From Euperipatoides rowelli (taxonomy: Eukaryota; Onychophora; Udeonychophora; Euonychophora; Peripatopsidae): DNA of 10,041 nucleotides. The stretch lies in assembly GCA_003024985.2 (NCBI GenBank), contig PXIH01S0012499.1; one strand, given 5' to 3'. Made by a program: the position numbers and the translations under genes. Shown here piece after piece: positions 1-7,345 of the stretch. The notes beneath the pieces are model-generated. The model saw only the letters and a program-made list of their open reading frames with translations. It did no database searches and was not told where the DNA came from. Numbering within the stretch: the stretch's first letter is position 1; each line of letters begins with the position of its first letter.

Positions 1-573
1 AATTATGATTTGATTCCTATAGTATTTTTCATGCTATTTCAGAATATGTTAACTGTTTTAATTTAAACTGATTCTAAGTAACTGTATATAATGTTGGAAA
101 TTTGAGTGCCAGTGCAAAACTAGCTATATTACTCGAACATGCTGCTGCAAAACTTGCCTTATCCCTACCAACCAATGAAAAGGCTTGTTTTTTTTTAGTT
201 AGATATCTGCCTTTTTATTACTTGTCTATAAATCTTCCACAACAAAACTTGCCTTATCCAGATTTCCAAAGCAAAACTCACTATTTTCAAACATTTAAAC
301 ACTTTTTCAATACAAAATTCTTAGAAATTTATTTAGACTATTATATTAATATTTCTAAATGGCAACATAAAGGGGTAAAAAAAATATTAGTTTAGTTAGC
401 CTATAAATTAAAAATAATAATTTTTTTTTTCATTTCCTGTAAAATTTACAAAAATGGATAAGGTGAGTTTTGAAAAGCTGCTACTCATCTTACACACATG
501 CACAGTATATTATTTGATGAAAATGAAAAGAAACAATTTACAGTATCTCTCATTTGATAAGGTGTTATTATAC
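1..573. other. AT-rich region without a recognised gene
   Basis: This stretch is AT-rich. An open frame at 102-395 on the plus strand (97 codons) has no recognisable motif and overlaps the direct repeat described separately. At 454-462 a plus-strand ATG-GAT-AAG is followed directly by GTGAGT, a perfect splice donor look-alike, but I find no exon partner for it. On the minus strand a short TTTTACAG acceptor look-alike lies near 438-445. I can support no gene here. Confidence 0.5.
148..259 (+). repeat. 17-bp direct repeat, 95 bp apart
   Basis: CAAAACTTGCCTTATCC occurs exactly at 148-164 and again at 243-259. Shorter GCAAAACT-type echoes lie near 114 and 271, so this may be the edge of a very degenerate tandem repeat. 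An exact 17-base match within about 100 bp is unlikely by chance even in AT-rich DNA. No function is suggested. Confidence 0.6.
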
Positions 574-725
574 CTTTTATATAGTTTTCATCACAAACCG
601 TTGTATAGGTCAATGACAACAATCTCTTCAAATCATTTTTATTTATAGACATTTCTGGCTCTGGTGGGCAATCGGCATCATTTTCATTTAGTAAACAGTC
701 ATTAAGGCTTGACTTAGACACATTA
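574..725 (-). CDS. Candidate internal exon, unknown protein
   Basis: On the minus strand a TTTATATTTTTCAG acceptor ends at 726. A stretch of 152 nt then stays open in one frame, and it is followed by AAAAG|GTATAA, a reasonable donor at 573-572. The translation starts NVSKSSLNDCLLNENDADCP, continues with an acidic PPEPE segment and ends near CDENYIK. It is of mixed composition, with 3 Cys and many Asn, Asp and Glu, unlike the Phe/Leu-rich translation of the T-rich intron-like DNA just upstream. The intron phases would be 2 at entry and 1 at exit, so the exon would not be skipped in frame. I do not recognise the protein. No partner exons are visible: upstream in gene direction lies the minisatellite, which would sit in an intron, and downstream the window ends. 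It could equally be a chance open stretch between splice look-alikes. Confidence 0.35.
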
Positions 726-840
726 CTGAAAAATATAAATAAAAAATTAAGTACAAAAAAAAAATTAAGTACAATATTTAGAAAAAAAATAGCAATTAAA
801 AATTGAAAGAATATATCCTTCATTCATCATGCATGTATTC

Positions 841-1264
841 GTACATTTATTCTTTCATTGAATCTTACAATTAATCTTACATTGAATCTTACATTTATTG
901 TTTCATTGAATCTTACATTAAATCTTACAATGAATCTTACATAGAATCTTTCATCGAATCTTACATTGAATCTTACATAGAATCTTACATCGAATCTTAC
1001 ATTGAATCTTACATTGAGTCTTACATTGAATCTTACATAGAATCTTTCATCAAATCTTACATTGAATCTTACATTGAATCTTACATTGATTCCTACATTG
1101 AATCTTGCATCAAATCTTTCATCCAATCTTACATAGAATCTTTCATCGAATCTTACATTGAATCTTGCATCAAATCTTTCATCGAATCTTACATAGATTC
1201 GTTCATCGAATCTTCATTGAATCTTACATCGAATCTTACATTGAATTTACATTGAATCTTATAG
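841..1264. repeat. 12-bp minisatellite (GAATCTTACATT)n
   Basis: About 35 tandem units of 12 bp, consensus GAATCTTACATT. Three recurring variants end in ACATT, ACATA and TCATC, and there are a few 11-bp units near the right end. Because 12 is a multiple of three, the minus strand stays open for about 100 codons and reads as repeats of Asn-Val-Arg-Phe and Asp-Glu-Arg-Phe. That open frame is a by-product of the repeat and not a gene. Units 1101-1160 and 1161-1220 are near copies of each other in the same variant order, a 60-bp higher-order duplication. Confidence 0.95.
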
Positions 1265-1289
1265 TCATTCATTCATTCATTCATTCATT
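1265..1289. repeat. (ATTC)n microsatellite
   Basis: About six uninterrupted copies of ATTC directly abut the right edge of the 12-bp minisatellite. The minisatellite variant unit TTCATC shares the TCATT core, so this tract may have grown out of a terminal unit. Confidence 0.95.
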
Positions 1290-1353
1290 AGTTATATAAC
1301 TTATAATCATTTATCCCTCATTATTTGTTTCTTTAATTGAATCATCATAGGTT

Positions 1354-1441
1354 AAAGAAAGAAAAAGTAAGAAAAAAGTAAGAAAGAAAGGAAAGAAGAA
1401 AGAAAGAAAAAAGAAAGAAAGATAAATAAATAAAGAAGAAC
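1354..1441 (+). repeat. GA-rich polypurine tract
   Basis: Almost pure purine on the plus strand: degenerate GAAA and GAAAAA repeats ending in three ATAA-type units. It is a simple-sequence tract with homopurine/homopyrimidine asymmetry. There is no coding signal. Confidence 0.9.
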
Positions 1442-1860
1442 TACCATCCGCATAGTACTAATATCTCTTGATATTCTCATTATGTCTAACATATACACAT
1501 TTCAAAAGAATAACTATTTTAATCAATAATGCTAGAGCATATTATTTAATGATAACATTCGAGATGATGACGACTTTAATTAAATAAAGATCATCACTCA
1601 TTAATAAAAGAAATTTTGATTTCTGATTAAATTTTATACTCCTAATAATGAAATTTAATTAGTGCATATTTGGATTGAAAAATATACTTTATCATTATGT
1701 TTTGATTAAAAAAAATCTACACTTTTATCCATTTGAAAGTATTTAGAATAATTATTTCAATAAACTTAGATTTGGATGTCCTTGCTTATACTGAAAGAAT
1801 CTATTTTCATAATAATCTATATTTAAAAGGGAAATTTTTGTCTATGTGTGTGATCGAAAT
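1442..1860. other. AT-rich spacer, nothing recognised
   Basis: This is unique-looking AT-rich DNA between the polypurine tract and the satellite array. I see no long open frame, no splice-bounded block and no inverted repeat worth reporting. The satellite begins abruptly at about 1860 after a short TGTGTGTG-like run. Confidence 0.6.
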
Positions 1861-3217
1861 GTTTAGCATACTTCCCAACATCCCACATACTTGAAATTTG
1901 GCAGGTGGATAGGTTCCATAGTGTAAACACTAAAAATTATAAAAATAGACTTTTTTAATTTTGGTTGTTTGTGGGGATGGGGAACAACCCTGAAGTGTTT
2001 AATATACTTCCCAACATGCCACACCCTAGAAATGTGGTTTGTGGGTAGGTTCCATATTGTAGACATTGAAAATATTTTTATTTTTATTTTTGGGAGTGTG
2101 GTGAAGAGTGAATAATGACTCAACCCCACCTAACACACATTTTGTGCTACCAAACATGGCCAAACTTGAAATTTGGTATGTGGGTAGGTTGCATAGTGTA
2201 TACAATGAAAATAGATTTTTTGATTTTTGCGGGTGGGCTTGGTGTGGGGAATGACCCTGAAGTGTTTAGCATACTTCCCAACATAGCACAAACTTGAAAT
2301 TTGATTGTGGGCAGTTTGCATAGTGTAGACAATGAAAATAGTCTTTTTTTTTTTGTTTTGGGGTGGGGTGAGGGCTGGAGAATGACCCTGAAGTGTTTAG
2401 CATACTTTCCAACTTGGCACAAACTTGTAATTTGGAACGAAAGTAGGTTGCATAGTGCAGATGATGAAAATAGATTTTTTAATTCTTGGAGATGGGATGT
2501 GATGGGGAATAACCCTGAAGTGTTTAGCATACTTCCCAGCATTGCACAAACTTGAAATTTAGTATGTGGGTAGGTTGCACAGTGTAGACAATGAAAATAG
2601 ACTATTTGATTTTTGTGGGGGGGGGAGGGTTGGACGAGCCTGGAGTGTTTAGCTTACTTCCCAACATGACAAGACTTGAAATTTGGCATGTTGGTAGGTG
2701 GCAGAGTTCAGACTTTTTAATTTTGGTGGGTGGGGAATGACCCTGATGTGTTTAGCATAATTCCCAACATGGCACAAACTTTACATTTGGCTTGTGGGTT
2801 GGTTGCATATTGTAGACAGTGAAAATAGACTTTTTGATTTTTGGGGGTGGGGAATTACCCTGATGTGTTCAGCATCTTCCAAACATGGCACAAATTTGAC
2901 ATTTGGCTTGTGGGTAGATGCTTAGTGAGACAATGAAAAATATATTTTTTTTATGTTTAGGGGTAGGGTGGGGGTAGGAAATAACCCTTATGTGTTTTGC
3001 ATACTTCCCAACATGGCACAAACTTGAAATTAACTATGTGGTTAGGTTGCAGAGTGTAGGCAATGAAAATAGAAATTTTGATTTTTGGAGGTGGTGTGGT
3101 GGTTGGAAATGACAAAGAAGTGTTTAACATTCTTCCCAACATGTCAGAAATTTGAAATTTGGCATATTGATAGCTTGCTTATTGTAGACAATAAAAATAG
3201 ACTTTTTGTTTGGAAAA

Positions 3218-3241
3218 GGGAGGGGTGGGGTTGAGGAGGGG
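3218..3241 (+). other. Potential G-quadruplex in a satellite unit
   Basis: Four runs of at least three G occur on the plus strand within 24 bases, in the G-rich segment of one satellite unit: 3218-3220, 3222-3225, 3227-3230 and 3238-3241. Loops are 1, 1 and 7 nt. This meets the common four-run pattern; folding is not shown. Confidence 0.6.
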
Positions 3242-3327
3242 ATTGACCCTAAAGTGTTTATCATACTTCTAAATTTGGCACATGGATAGATTGCATAGTG
3301 TAGACAATGAAAATAGACTTTTTGATT

Positions 3328-3351
3328 GGGAAAGGGGATGTTGGGGTGGGG
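3328..3351 (+). other. Potential G-quadruplex in the next satellite unit
   Basis: Four G-runs on the plus strand at 3328-3330, 3334-3337, 3343-3346 and 3348-3351, with loops of 3, 5 and 1 nt. It sits at the equivalent place of the unit following the one above, so the property belongs to the repeat family and is lost in units with fewer G-runs. Confidence 0.6.
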
Positions 3352-3875
3352 AATGACCATGAAGTGTTTAGAATAATTCCCAATATGACACAAACTTGAA
3401 ATTTGGCAAATGAGTAGATTGCATAGTGTAGACAATGAAAATAGACGTTTTGATTATTTTTTTTGGTGGGGAGGAGATAGGGTGGGGGAACAACCCTGAA
3501 ATATTTAGCATACTTCCTAACATGGTACAAACTTGAAATTTGGCAGGTGGGTAGGTTGCAGAGGGTTGCCAATGAAAATAGAATTTTAGATTTTTGCGGA
3601 TGGGAATGACCCTGAAGTGTTAAGCATACTTCCCAATATGCACAAACTTGAAATTTGGCGTGTGAGTAGATTGCATAGTCAATACATAAAAAATAAACTT
3701 TTGGATTTTTGGGAGTGGTGTGGGGGTGGGGAAAGGCCCTGAAGTATTTAACATGTTTACCAACATGGCACAAACATGAATTTTGATAAATGTGTAGGTT
3801 CCATAGTGTAGTCAATGTAAAGAGTGCAAATTAGATTTTTTTTTTTTGGAGTTGGGGAAATGATCATGAAATGTG

Positions 3876-4229
3876 TGTCCCGGTGCGAAGACTTTTTGGG
3901 TTATATTTCTAGTATCTTTATAAAATAATCTTTGGATGAATTGTTTAGTACAATAGCAGCACCTTTCTAACAACTGAGTAATTTTATGATCATTATTATT
4001 TTAAAGAAAATATTTTTTTCTCTCTCTCACCTATATTCTAAATGAATGTGTTAAATTTTTTGTATTTTGTTATTGTATTAAAATGTGTAATTTCTTTGAT
4101 TTTGTAAATTATTATATTAAAAACCAAATTTTCTCTGTGTGTGTCTGTCTGTCTGTCATTCCGAACTCTATAAATTGAATTTTCTCCCTAATAGTTCGTT
4201 CAATTGACTTGCGTTTTGTTTGTGTGTTA
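3876..4229. other. AT-rich spacer with TG/TCTG microsatellite
   Basis: This region separates the main satellite array from its outlying copies. It contains a short TC run at 4019-4028 and a TG then TCTG microsatellite at about 4134-4158. The rest shows no open frame or motif that I can support. Confidence 0.6.
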
Positions 4230-4312
4230 GGTTTGTGGGTAGGTTCCATAGTGTAGACTGTAAACAATGAAAATAGATTTGGCCATTTTTGTGGGGGATT
4301 GGGAGGAGGCCA
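4230..4312 (+). repeat. Outlying partial satellite copy
   Basis: The sequence from GTTTGTGGGTAGGTTCCATA through the GTAGAC...CAATGAAAATAGA block to a G-rich segment matches the middle of the 126-bp satellite unit in the same orientation. The 5' part of the unit (CATACTTCCCAACAT) is missing. The copy lies about 350 bp from the end of the main array and passes directly into the second repeat family. Confidence 0.8.
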
Positions 4313-4561
4313 AAAATCCCAAAAAATTAAAATGCTGTGAATAAGTTAAAATTTGAAATTTAGGTTACCCTAGAGGTGTCGAATATGTATATAAAAGGTC
4401 CAGGTCCCAAGTGGTCAAATTAAAGTGCTAGGGGGACCCCAAAAATAGAATTTTTTTTAAAATTCTCCGATTAAGTTGAAATTTGTATTACCCTAGAGGT
4501 CGAGAATATGTATGTGAAAGATCAATGTCCTAGGTGGTCACATGGGGGTGCTAGAGGGAGG
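4313..4561 (+). repeat. Second repeat family, two copies with 123-bp period
   Basis: ACCCTAGAGGT occurs at 4367-4377 and 4490-4500, exactly 123 bp apart. It is followed in both copies by a GTCGA(G)AATATGTAT block, a GTCCNNGTCC(C/T)A-type block, GTGGTCA and a GTGCTAG(A)GGG segment. A run like AAGTT(A/G)AAATTT precedes it in both. Clear divergence, including small indels, shows that the copies are old. The pair is flanked on both sides by copies of the 126-bp satellite in the same orientation. Confidence 0.85.
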
Positions 4562-4588
4562 GGCAAATGAAATCCGTCAGTTTTGACA

Positions 4589-4757
4589 GGCTTTACTTCC
4601 CAACATTACACAAACATGAAATTTGTCATGTGGTTAGGTTCCATGTGTAGACAATGAAAATCGATTTGGCTGTTTTGGGGGGGATGGGAGGGGGGGGGGG
4701 CAAATAACATGGGAGTGTTTAATGTAGTTCCAAACATGACACAAAATTATTTGCCAA
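4589..4757 (+). repeat. Outlying satellite copy plus start of another
   Basis: A nearly complete 126-bp-family unit begins with CTTTACTTCCCAACATTACA, keeps the ACATGAAATTTGTCATGTGG and TGTAGACAATGAAAAT blocks, and has an expanded G-rich segment. A further unit begins at about 4717 (GTTTAATGTAGTTCCAAACA) and is lost after about 40 bp. Orientation is the same as in the main array. Confidence 0.85.
4677..4700 (+). other. Expanded G-rich segment, potential G-quadruplex
   Basis: Runs of 7, 3 and 11 G (4677-4683, 4686-4688, 4690-4700) can supply four or more G-triplets. It occupies the same position in the unit as the G-rich segments of the main array. Confidence 0.55.
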
Positions 4758-4910
4758 AAAAAAAAAATTCCCTCGATTTCTACAGGGTTTCTACCAGTTA
4801 GTAATTAATGAAAAATATCAAAATGTATAAAATGTGTAAATTTTCAAAATTACTTTTTTAAAAAATGTGCAGGAATTCAGTTCCTGTGAGTTCCCGCACA
4901 AAAAACCCTG

Positions 4911-4972
4911 ACTATTACTATTATTATTACTATTACTATATTACAATTACTATTACAATTACTATTACTATT
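4911..4972. repeat. (ACT/ATT)n microsatellite
   Basis: About 62 bp of interspersed ACT and ATT triplets with a few CAATT interruptions. Read on the minus strand it is alternating GTA and ATA/ATT codons, in frame with the endonuclease-like remnant of the LINE that runs into it. It may therefore have expanded from the end of the preserved coding sequence. Confidence 0.9.
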
Positions 4973-5304
4973 AAACATCTCTCATTTGAAAAAATCACAT
5001 CCAACTTTTCTAACCCAGAATTGTTAACAATAATAATAGCCATCCTCCCCCCCCCCTAGCAGACATTTGAGCACATACTTTTACCACAAAAAAAAACATT
5101 TTTTGATAACCCTTCAACAACATTAACAGCTATCTTTTTCTCCTGAACGCACATCTTTATCTTTCTCTGTCTAATGACCCGAAATAATTGCCTGCACTTC
5201 TCTCTAGAATTTATTCCCAGCGCATTCATTGAAGCTAGACACATATCAATCCCCATTGCAAAGACTTTCGAAAAAAACAAAACCCTAATATTCCCCTTTA
5301 TCAT
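4936..5304 (-). pseudogene. Truncated APE-type endonuclease (LINE ORF2 start)
   Basis: In intact LINEs this domain nicks target DNA to prime reverse transcription. One frame from ATG 5304 gives IRVLFF..., then SMNALGINSREKCRQLFRVI and RQRKIKMCVQE, matching the usual Asn-containing first motif, the KRRxLF helix and a shortened LQE motif. After NVFFCGKSMCSNV a TAG at 5058-5056 adjoins a poly-G run. The same frame then continues as GGMAIIIIVNNSGLEKLDVI and FSNERCLI, which fits the GGVAI...GR-L-V part of the fold. It then becomes alternating Val/Ile from the microsatellite and stops at 4938-4936. The second half of the endonuclease and the RT are missing. The upstream part of the longer open frame (5568-5307) is out of frame with ORF1 and not real. 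Confidence 0.55.
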
Positions 5305-5449
5305 TACATATAAACACCATAAACAGCAATCAAAACAAAAAATATAATCAAATAACAAAACAAACAAACAGGGCCTTTTAAATTGCTCTATATACGCATA
5401 GTGCATAGTGCGTTTTAAATAGATATTTACTACAAAACATAAAATTTGT

Positions 5450-6635
5450 CTACTTTGTTTTAAGTCCCTTCTTCCTCTTTCTTCTCTTGCTTTTACCGTT
5501 TCCAACCTCAGCCCAAGACTCTCCATTCTCGTCCTCAGTAGATTCTGACAGCAATACACTGCCTGCATCAGCCACTGTTTCTTTCTGATCCTTTACAAAA
5601 CCTTTTAACTCACCCACACGACTTTCCCAGCAATGGATGCTATCAATCCTTTATTTAAACTTTCCTTCCCAGGATGTCTAGCGAGCGTAAAATTCCTTTG
5701 CAGAAACTATCAGATCAGGATTCACAACCCTATCTTCTTCCTGATCAAAGTTTATATCAATCACTTCATTACCATTTTAAGTGCTCTCCCCAGTGCCAGT
5801 ATCGCTGTTAGAGTACAACTCATTCAACATCTGCTGCGAAATCTTTATTTTAGATGCATACGTTGGCTTGCACAAATGTTTATTATCCAAAACAGCTTTA
5901 CCCATAGGAGAGTAGGTCTTTACAAAATCCTGAGCTAAATGCCTCACTCTGAGGCACCTGAAACGTGACTTCCCTCGTCCCTGCACTCTTAAAAAATAGT
6001 TTATATTATTAAAAGATAAAGCCACAGGCATCACATCAACATCTACTTTATCATTCAATACCATTTCAATCTAACAGGAGCAGCCTCAACAACAATATCA
6101 CCAAGAAACTTTATTACACTCGGGTCACTTTCATTATCACTCTGCACGGTGCAATAAACTTAGCAAACTTTTTCCTCACTATATTTACAGGAATATTATC
6201 AGCAGTAATGATAATTCTCTCATTCTCATTATTATCATTAACAAAATAAACCTGGCAATCTTATACTTAACTTAAATTTACTTTAAAACTGTCAGCTATT
6301 TCTTGTGTCTGAAACTTTAAAAAGACAAACGCATTATTCACAAGACAAAAATTTGCATAAGGCCTTTCAAAAATCCTGATGTCATTAAATGTTGCAATAA
6401 CTTCAAATTTACTTTCATAAACAGATTATTCCTGGCCATAGTAACGGCTTAAATGCCCCCAACCAAAAGTTTAGCCTCTCCTGAAATTTATTAACAGCAT
6501 CGAAATCCATTTCTTCTTGAGTATTTTGTGTAAGCACATCCATATTAACTTTGCTGTCAATACACTCACATCAGCATATTGAAATTCAACATTATTTTTC
6601 AAAGAAATTCCAACAGCACTACTATCAGTAGACAT
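5450..6635 (-). pseudogene. LINE ORF1 pseudogene with ruined zinc knuckle
   Basis: The protein of intact relatives binds the element RNA. The reading starts at ATG 6635 (MSTDSSAVGISLKNN) and continues through pieces in frames that change four times: near 6555, near 6430, near 6145 and near 6062. About 6410-6270 gives FEVIATFNDIRIFERPYANF and then AFVFLKFQTQEIADSF, an RRM-like strand-helix pattern. The longest clean part begins at 6064 and holds a knuckle-like segment at 5965-5924: its second Cys and its His are kept, while the first and last Cys positions are Arg and Phe. The same frame then passes stops at 5779, 5680 and 5653 and two more lie at 6269 and 6263 in an earlier block. It ends with SWAEVG and a lysine/arginine tail before TAG 5452-5450, a typical end for this protein type. 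Confidence 0.65.
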
Positions 6636-6785
6636 TATTCAAACAATTAATGTCAAATAAATAAAAAGCTAAATCTTTTGACAAAAGTTTGCAGAGCTCA
6701 CACACAGTAATCTATCTAAAATGCCACCAAGTGGTAGCATATAAGATTGGTGCGTAGCATATAAGAATATAGTTTGATGCATTTT
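6636..6785. repeat. Spacer with a 13-bp direct repeat and small hairpin
   Basis: GTAGCATATAAGA occurs at 6734-6746 and 6754-6766, 20 bp apart. Just before it, TGCCACC (6722-6728) and GGTAGCA (6733-6739) can pair with one mismatch around an AAGT loop. The stretch lies between the start of the LINE ORF1 and the end of the broken spliced gene. It may include the LINE 5' UTR and the junction of the two. Confidence 0.45.
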
Positions 6786-7162
6786 TTAATTACATTCTAC
6801 AAATTTTGAATAATAGTGATTCTTCTTAGCATCGAACAATGACCAGAATTGCTTATGGATACTTATCTTTCTGTTTCAGAAAATTTTAAACCATATTTCA
6901 TTATGCATTTGCAGCTTACTTTAATAACTCTCCCTTTCTGAGCTGGCCTTTTCTGTCAACATAGTTTTTTCCAGATTCCCTCAGTTTCTTTCTTATTTCT
7001 GATTTCCATTGATTTTTGTGTACTCTGATGTTTCCTGTTTTTGCTTTTTATATTGATCTGATCATGATTGATAATTTGGTCTTCTAAGCCTACTAGTATT
7101 ACTTATATTTTGGCTGATATTGAGCAAACTATTTTCAGTACTATTTCCAACTGAATTTTGCT
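6786..7162 (-). pseudogene. Third coding block of a broken gene: GKxY...CxC...FWxL module
   Basis: An acceptor-like ATATTACAG ends at 7163. The frame that follows gives an Asn/Ser-rich segment (QNSVGNSTENSLLNISQNIS) and a basic SRLRRPNYQS, then a TGA at 7064. A shifted frame from 7047 gives RVHKNQWKSEIRKK, LRESGKNYVDRKGQLRKG and a stop at 6918. A third frame (6934-6866) gives KVSCKCIMKYGLKFSETER. A fourth (6863-6789) gives KQFWSLFDAKKNHYYSKFVE. The order WK-RK-LR-GK-Y-GK, then CxC, KF, ER, FW-L-D and KK--YY is one I know as the conserved N-terminal module of a multi-copy, transposase-like, uncharacterised protein family of aphids, crustaceans, cnidarians and molluscs. A Tyr sits where a third Cys is expected. 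With one stop and three frame changes it is a pseudogene. The function of the family is unknown to me. Confidence 0.55.
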
Positions 7163-7190
7163 CTGTAATATTATTAATAAATTCATATTT

Positions 7191-7283
7191 TACAAATACA
7201 AATACAAATACAAATATGACGGACAACAACAGACTATAGTCCAGCGAGGTTGTCCCTAGTCCTAATCTATTTTTTTTTTTTTT
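7191..7283 (-). mobile_element. Probable LINE/SINE 3' tail in an intron
   Basis: On the minus strand a run of A (7283-7270) is followed by a GC-richer block, CTAGGGACAACCTCGCTGGA then CTATAGTCTGTTGTTGTCCG, and then by TATTTG repeated about four times. A GC-richer core ending in a short tandem repeat is the usual form of the 3' end of LINEs and of SINEs that borrow LINE tails. The open frame across it (FVFVFV) comes from the repeat. It sits between the second and third coding blocks of the broken spliced gene, where an intron is expected. The family is not identified. Confidence 0.4.
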
Positions 7284-7345
7284 AAATTTCAAAACTACTA
7301 CCAGTGTTTGTGTTTTTGTTGGGAGTAGTCAAATGATTTTCTCTA

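Larger units (their letters stand above)
1861..3875 (+). repeat. Satellite array, about 16 copies of a ~126-bp unit
   Basis: Unit starts (the GTTTAGCAT anchor or its variant) fall at about 1861, 1997, 2128, 2264, 2395, 2522, 2647, 2750, 2867, 2994, 3122, 3256, 3366, 3503, 3619 and 3746. Spacing is about 103-137 bp with a mean near 126. Each unit has, in order: CATACTTCCCAACATGGCAC, then TTGAAATTTGGCATGTGGGT, then AGGTTGCATAGT, then GTAGACAATGAAAATAGACT, a T-run, a G-rich segment of variable length, and ATGACCCTGAAGTGTTTAGC leading into the next unit. Length differences lie mostly in the T- and G-rich segments. Several partial open frames in both directions cross the array, but they are shadows of the repeat: they share the same peptide periodicity and break at unit-specific indels. 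No gene is supported. Confidence 0.95.
4936..6635 (-). mobile_element. Decayed LINE: ORF1 plus start of ORF2
   Basis: Reading the minus strand from 6635, an ORF1 pseudogene (to 5450) is followed after about 145 nt by an endonuclease-like ORF2 start (5304 to 4936). The order of an RNA-binding-like region, a CCHC knuckle, a basic tail and then an APE-type endonuclease is that of non-LTR retrotransposons; the ORF1 style is closest in my memory to the L1/Tx1 group. Everything after the first half of the endonuclease is absent: no reverse transcriptase is seen, and the element ends in a microsatellite. The 5' boundary is undefined; 6636-6720 could be 5' UTR. Many stops and frameshifts show it is dead. 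The assignment rests on reading motifs by eye. Confidence 0.7.

Noticed and set aside
102-395. Plus-strand open frame of 97 codons
   Set aside because: It has no recognisable motif, begins in AT-rich spacer and contains the 17-bp direct repeat. There is no splice-site support.
454-468. Plus-strand ATG-GAT-AAG followed by a GTGAGT donor
   Set aside because: There is only a nine-base coding stretch, no downstream acceptor with an open frame, and the opposite strand carries the better exon candidate.
827-1126. Minus-strand open frame of 99 codons with NVRF/DERF repeats
   Set aside because: It is generated entirely by the 12-bp minisatellite, whose period is a multiple of three. It has no unique sequence and no splice or start context.
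1863-3815. Several open frames of 60-184 codons on both strands of the satellite
   Set aside because: All repeat the same peptide phrases at the satellite period and shift frame at unit-specific indels, so they are by-products of the repeat.
841-3875. CRISPR array
   Set aside because: Units are directly adjacent and degenerate, without constant repeats separated by unrelated spacers. The context is eukaryotic.
4865-5059. Plus-strand open frame with poly-Tyr and Thr-Ile runs
   Set aside because: It is produced by the ACT/ATT microsatellite and lies opposite the endonuclease-like LINE frame.
5307-5568. First half of the 170-codon minus-strand open frame
   Set aside because: It overlaps the ORF1 tail out of frame. 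The ORF1 frame there reads the expected acidic then basic tail, so this part is a shadow; only the portion after 5304 is kept.
5633-5938. Plus-strand open frame of 101 codons
   Set aside because: It is antisense to the ORF1 pseudogene zinc-knuckle region, and its translation shows no motif.
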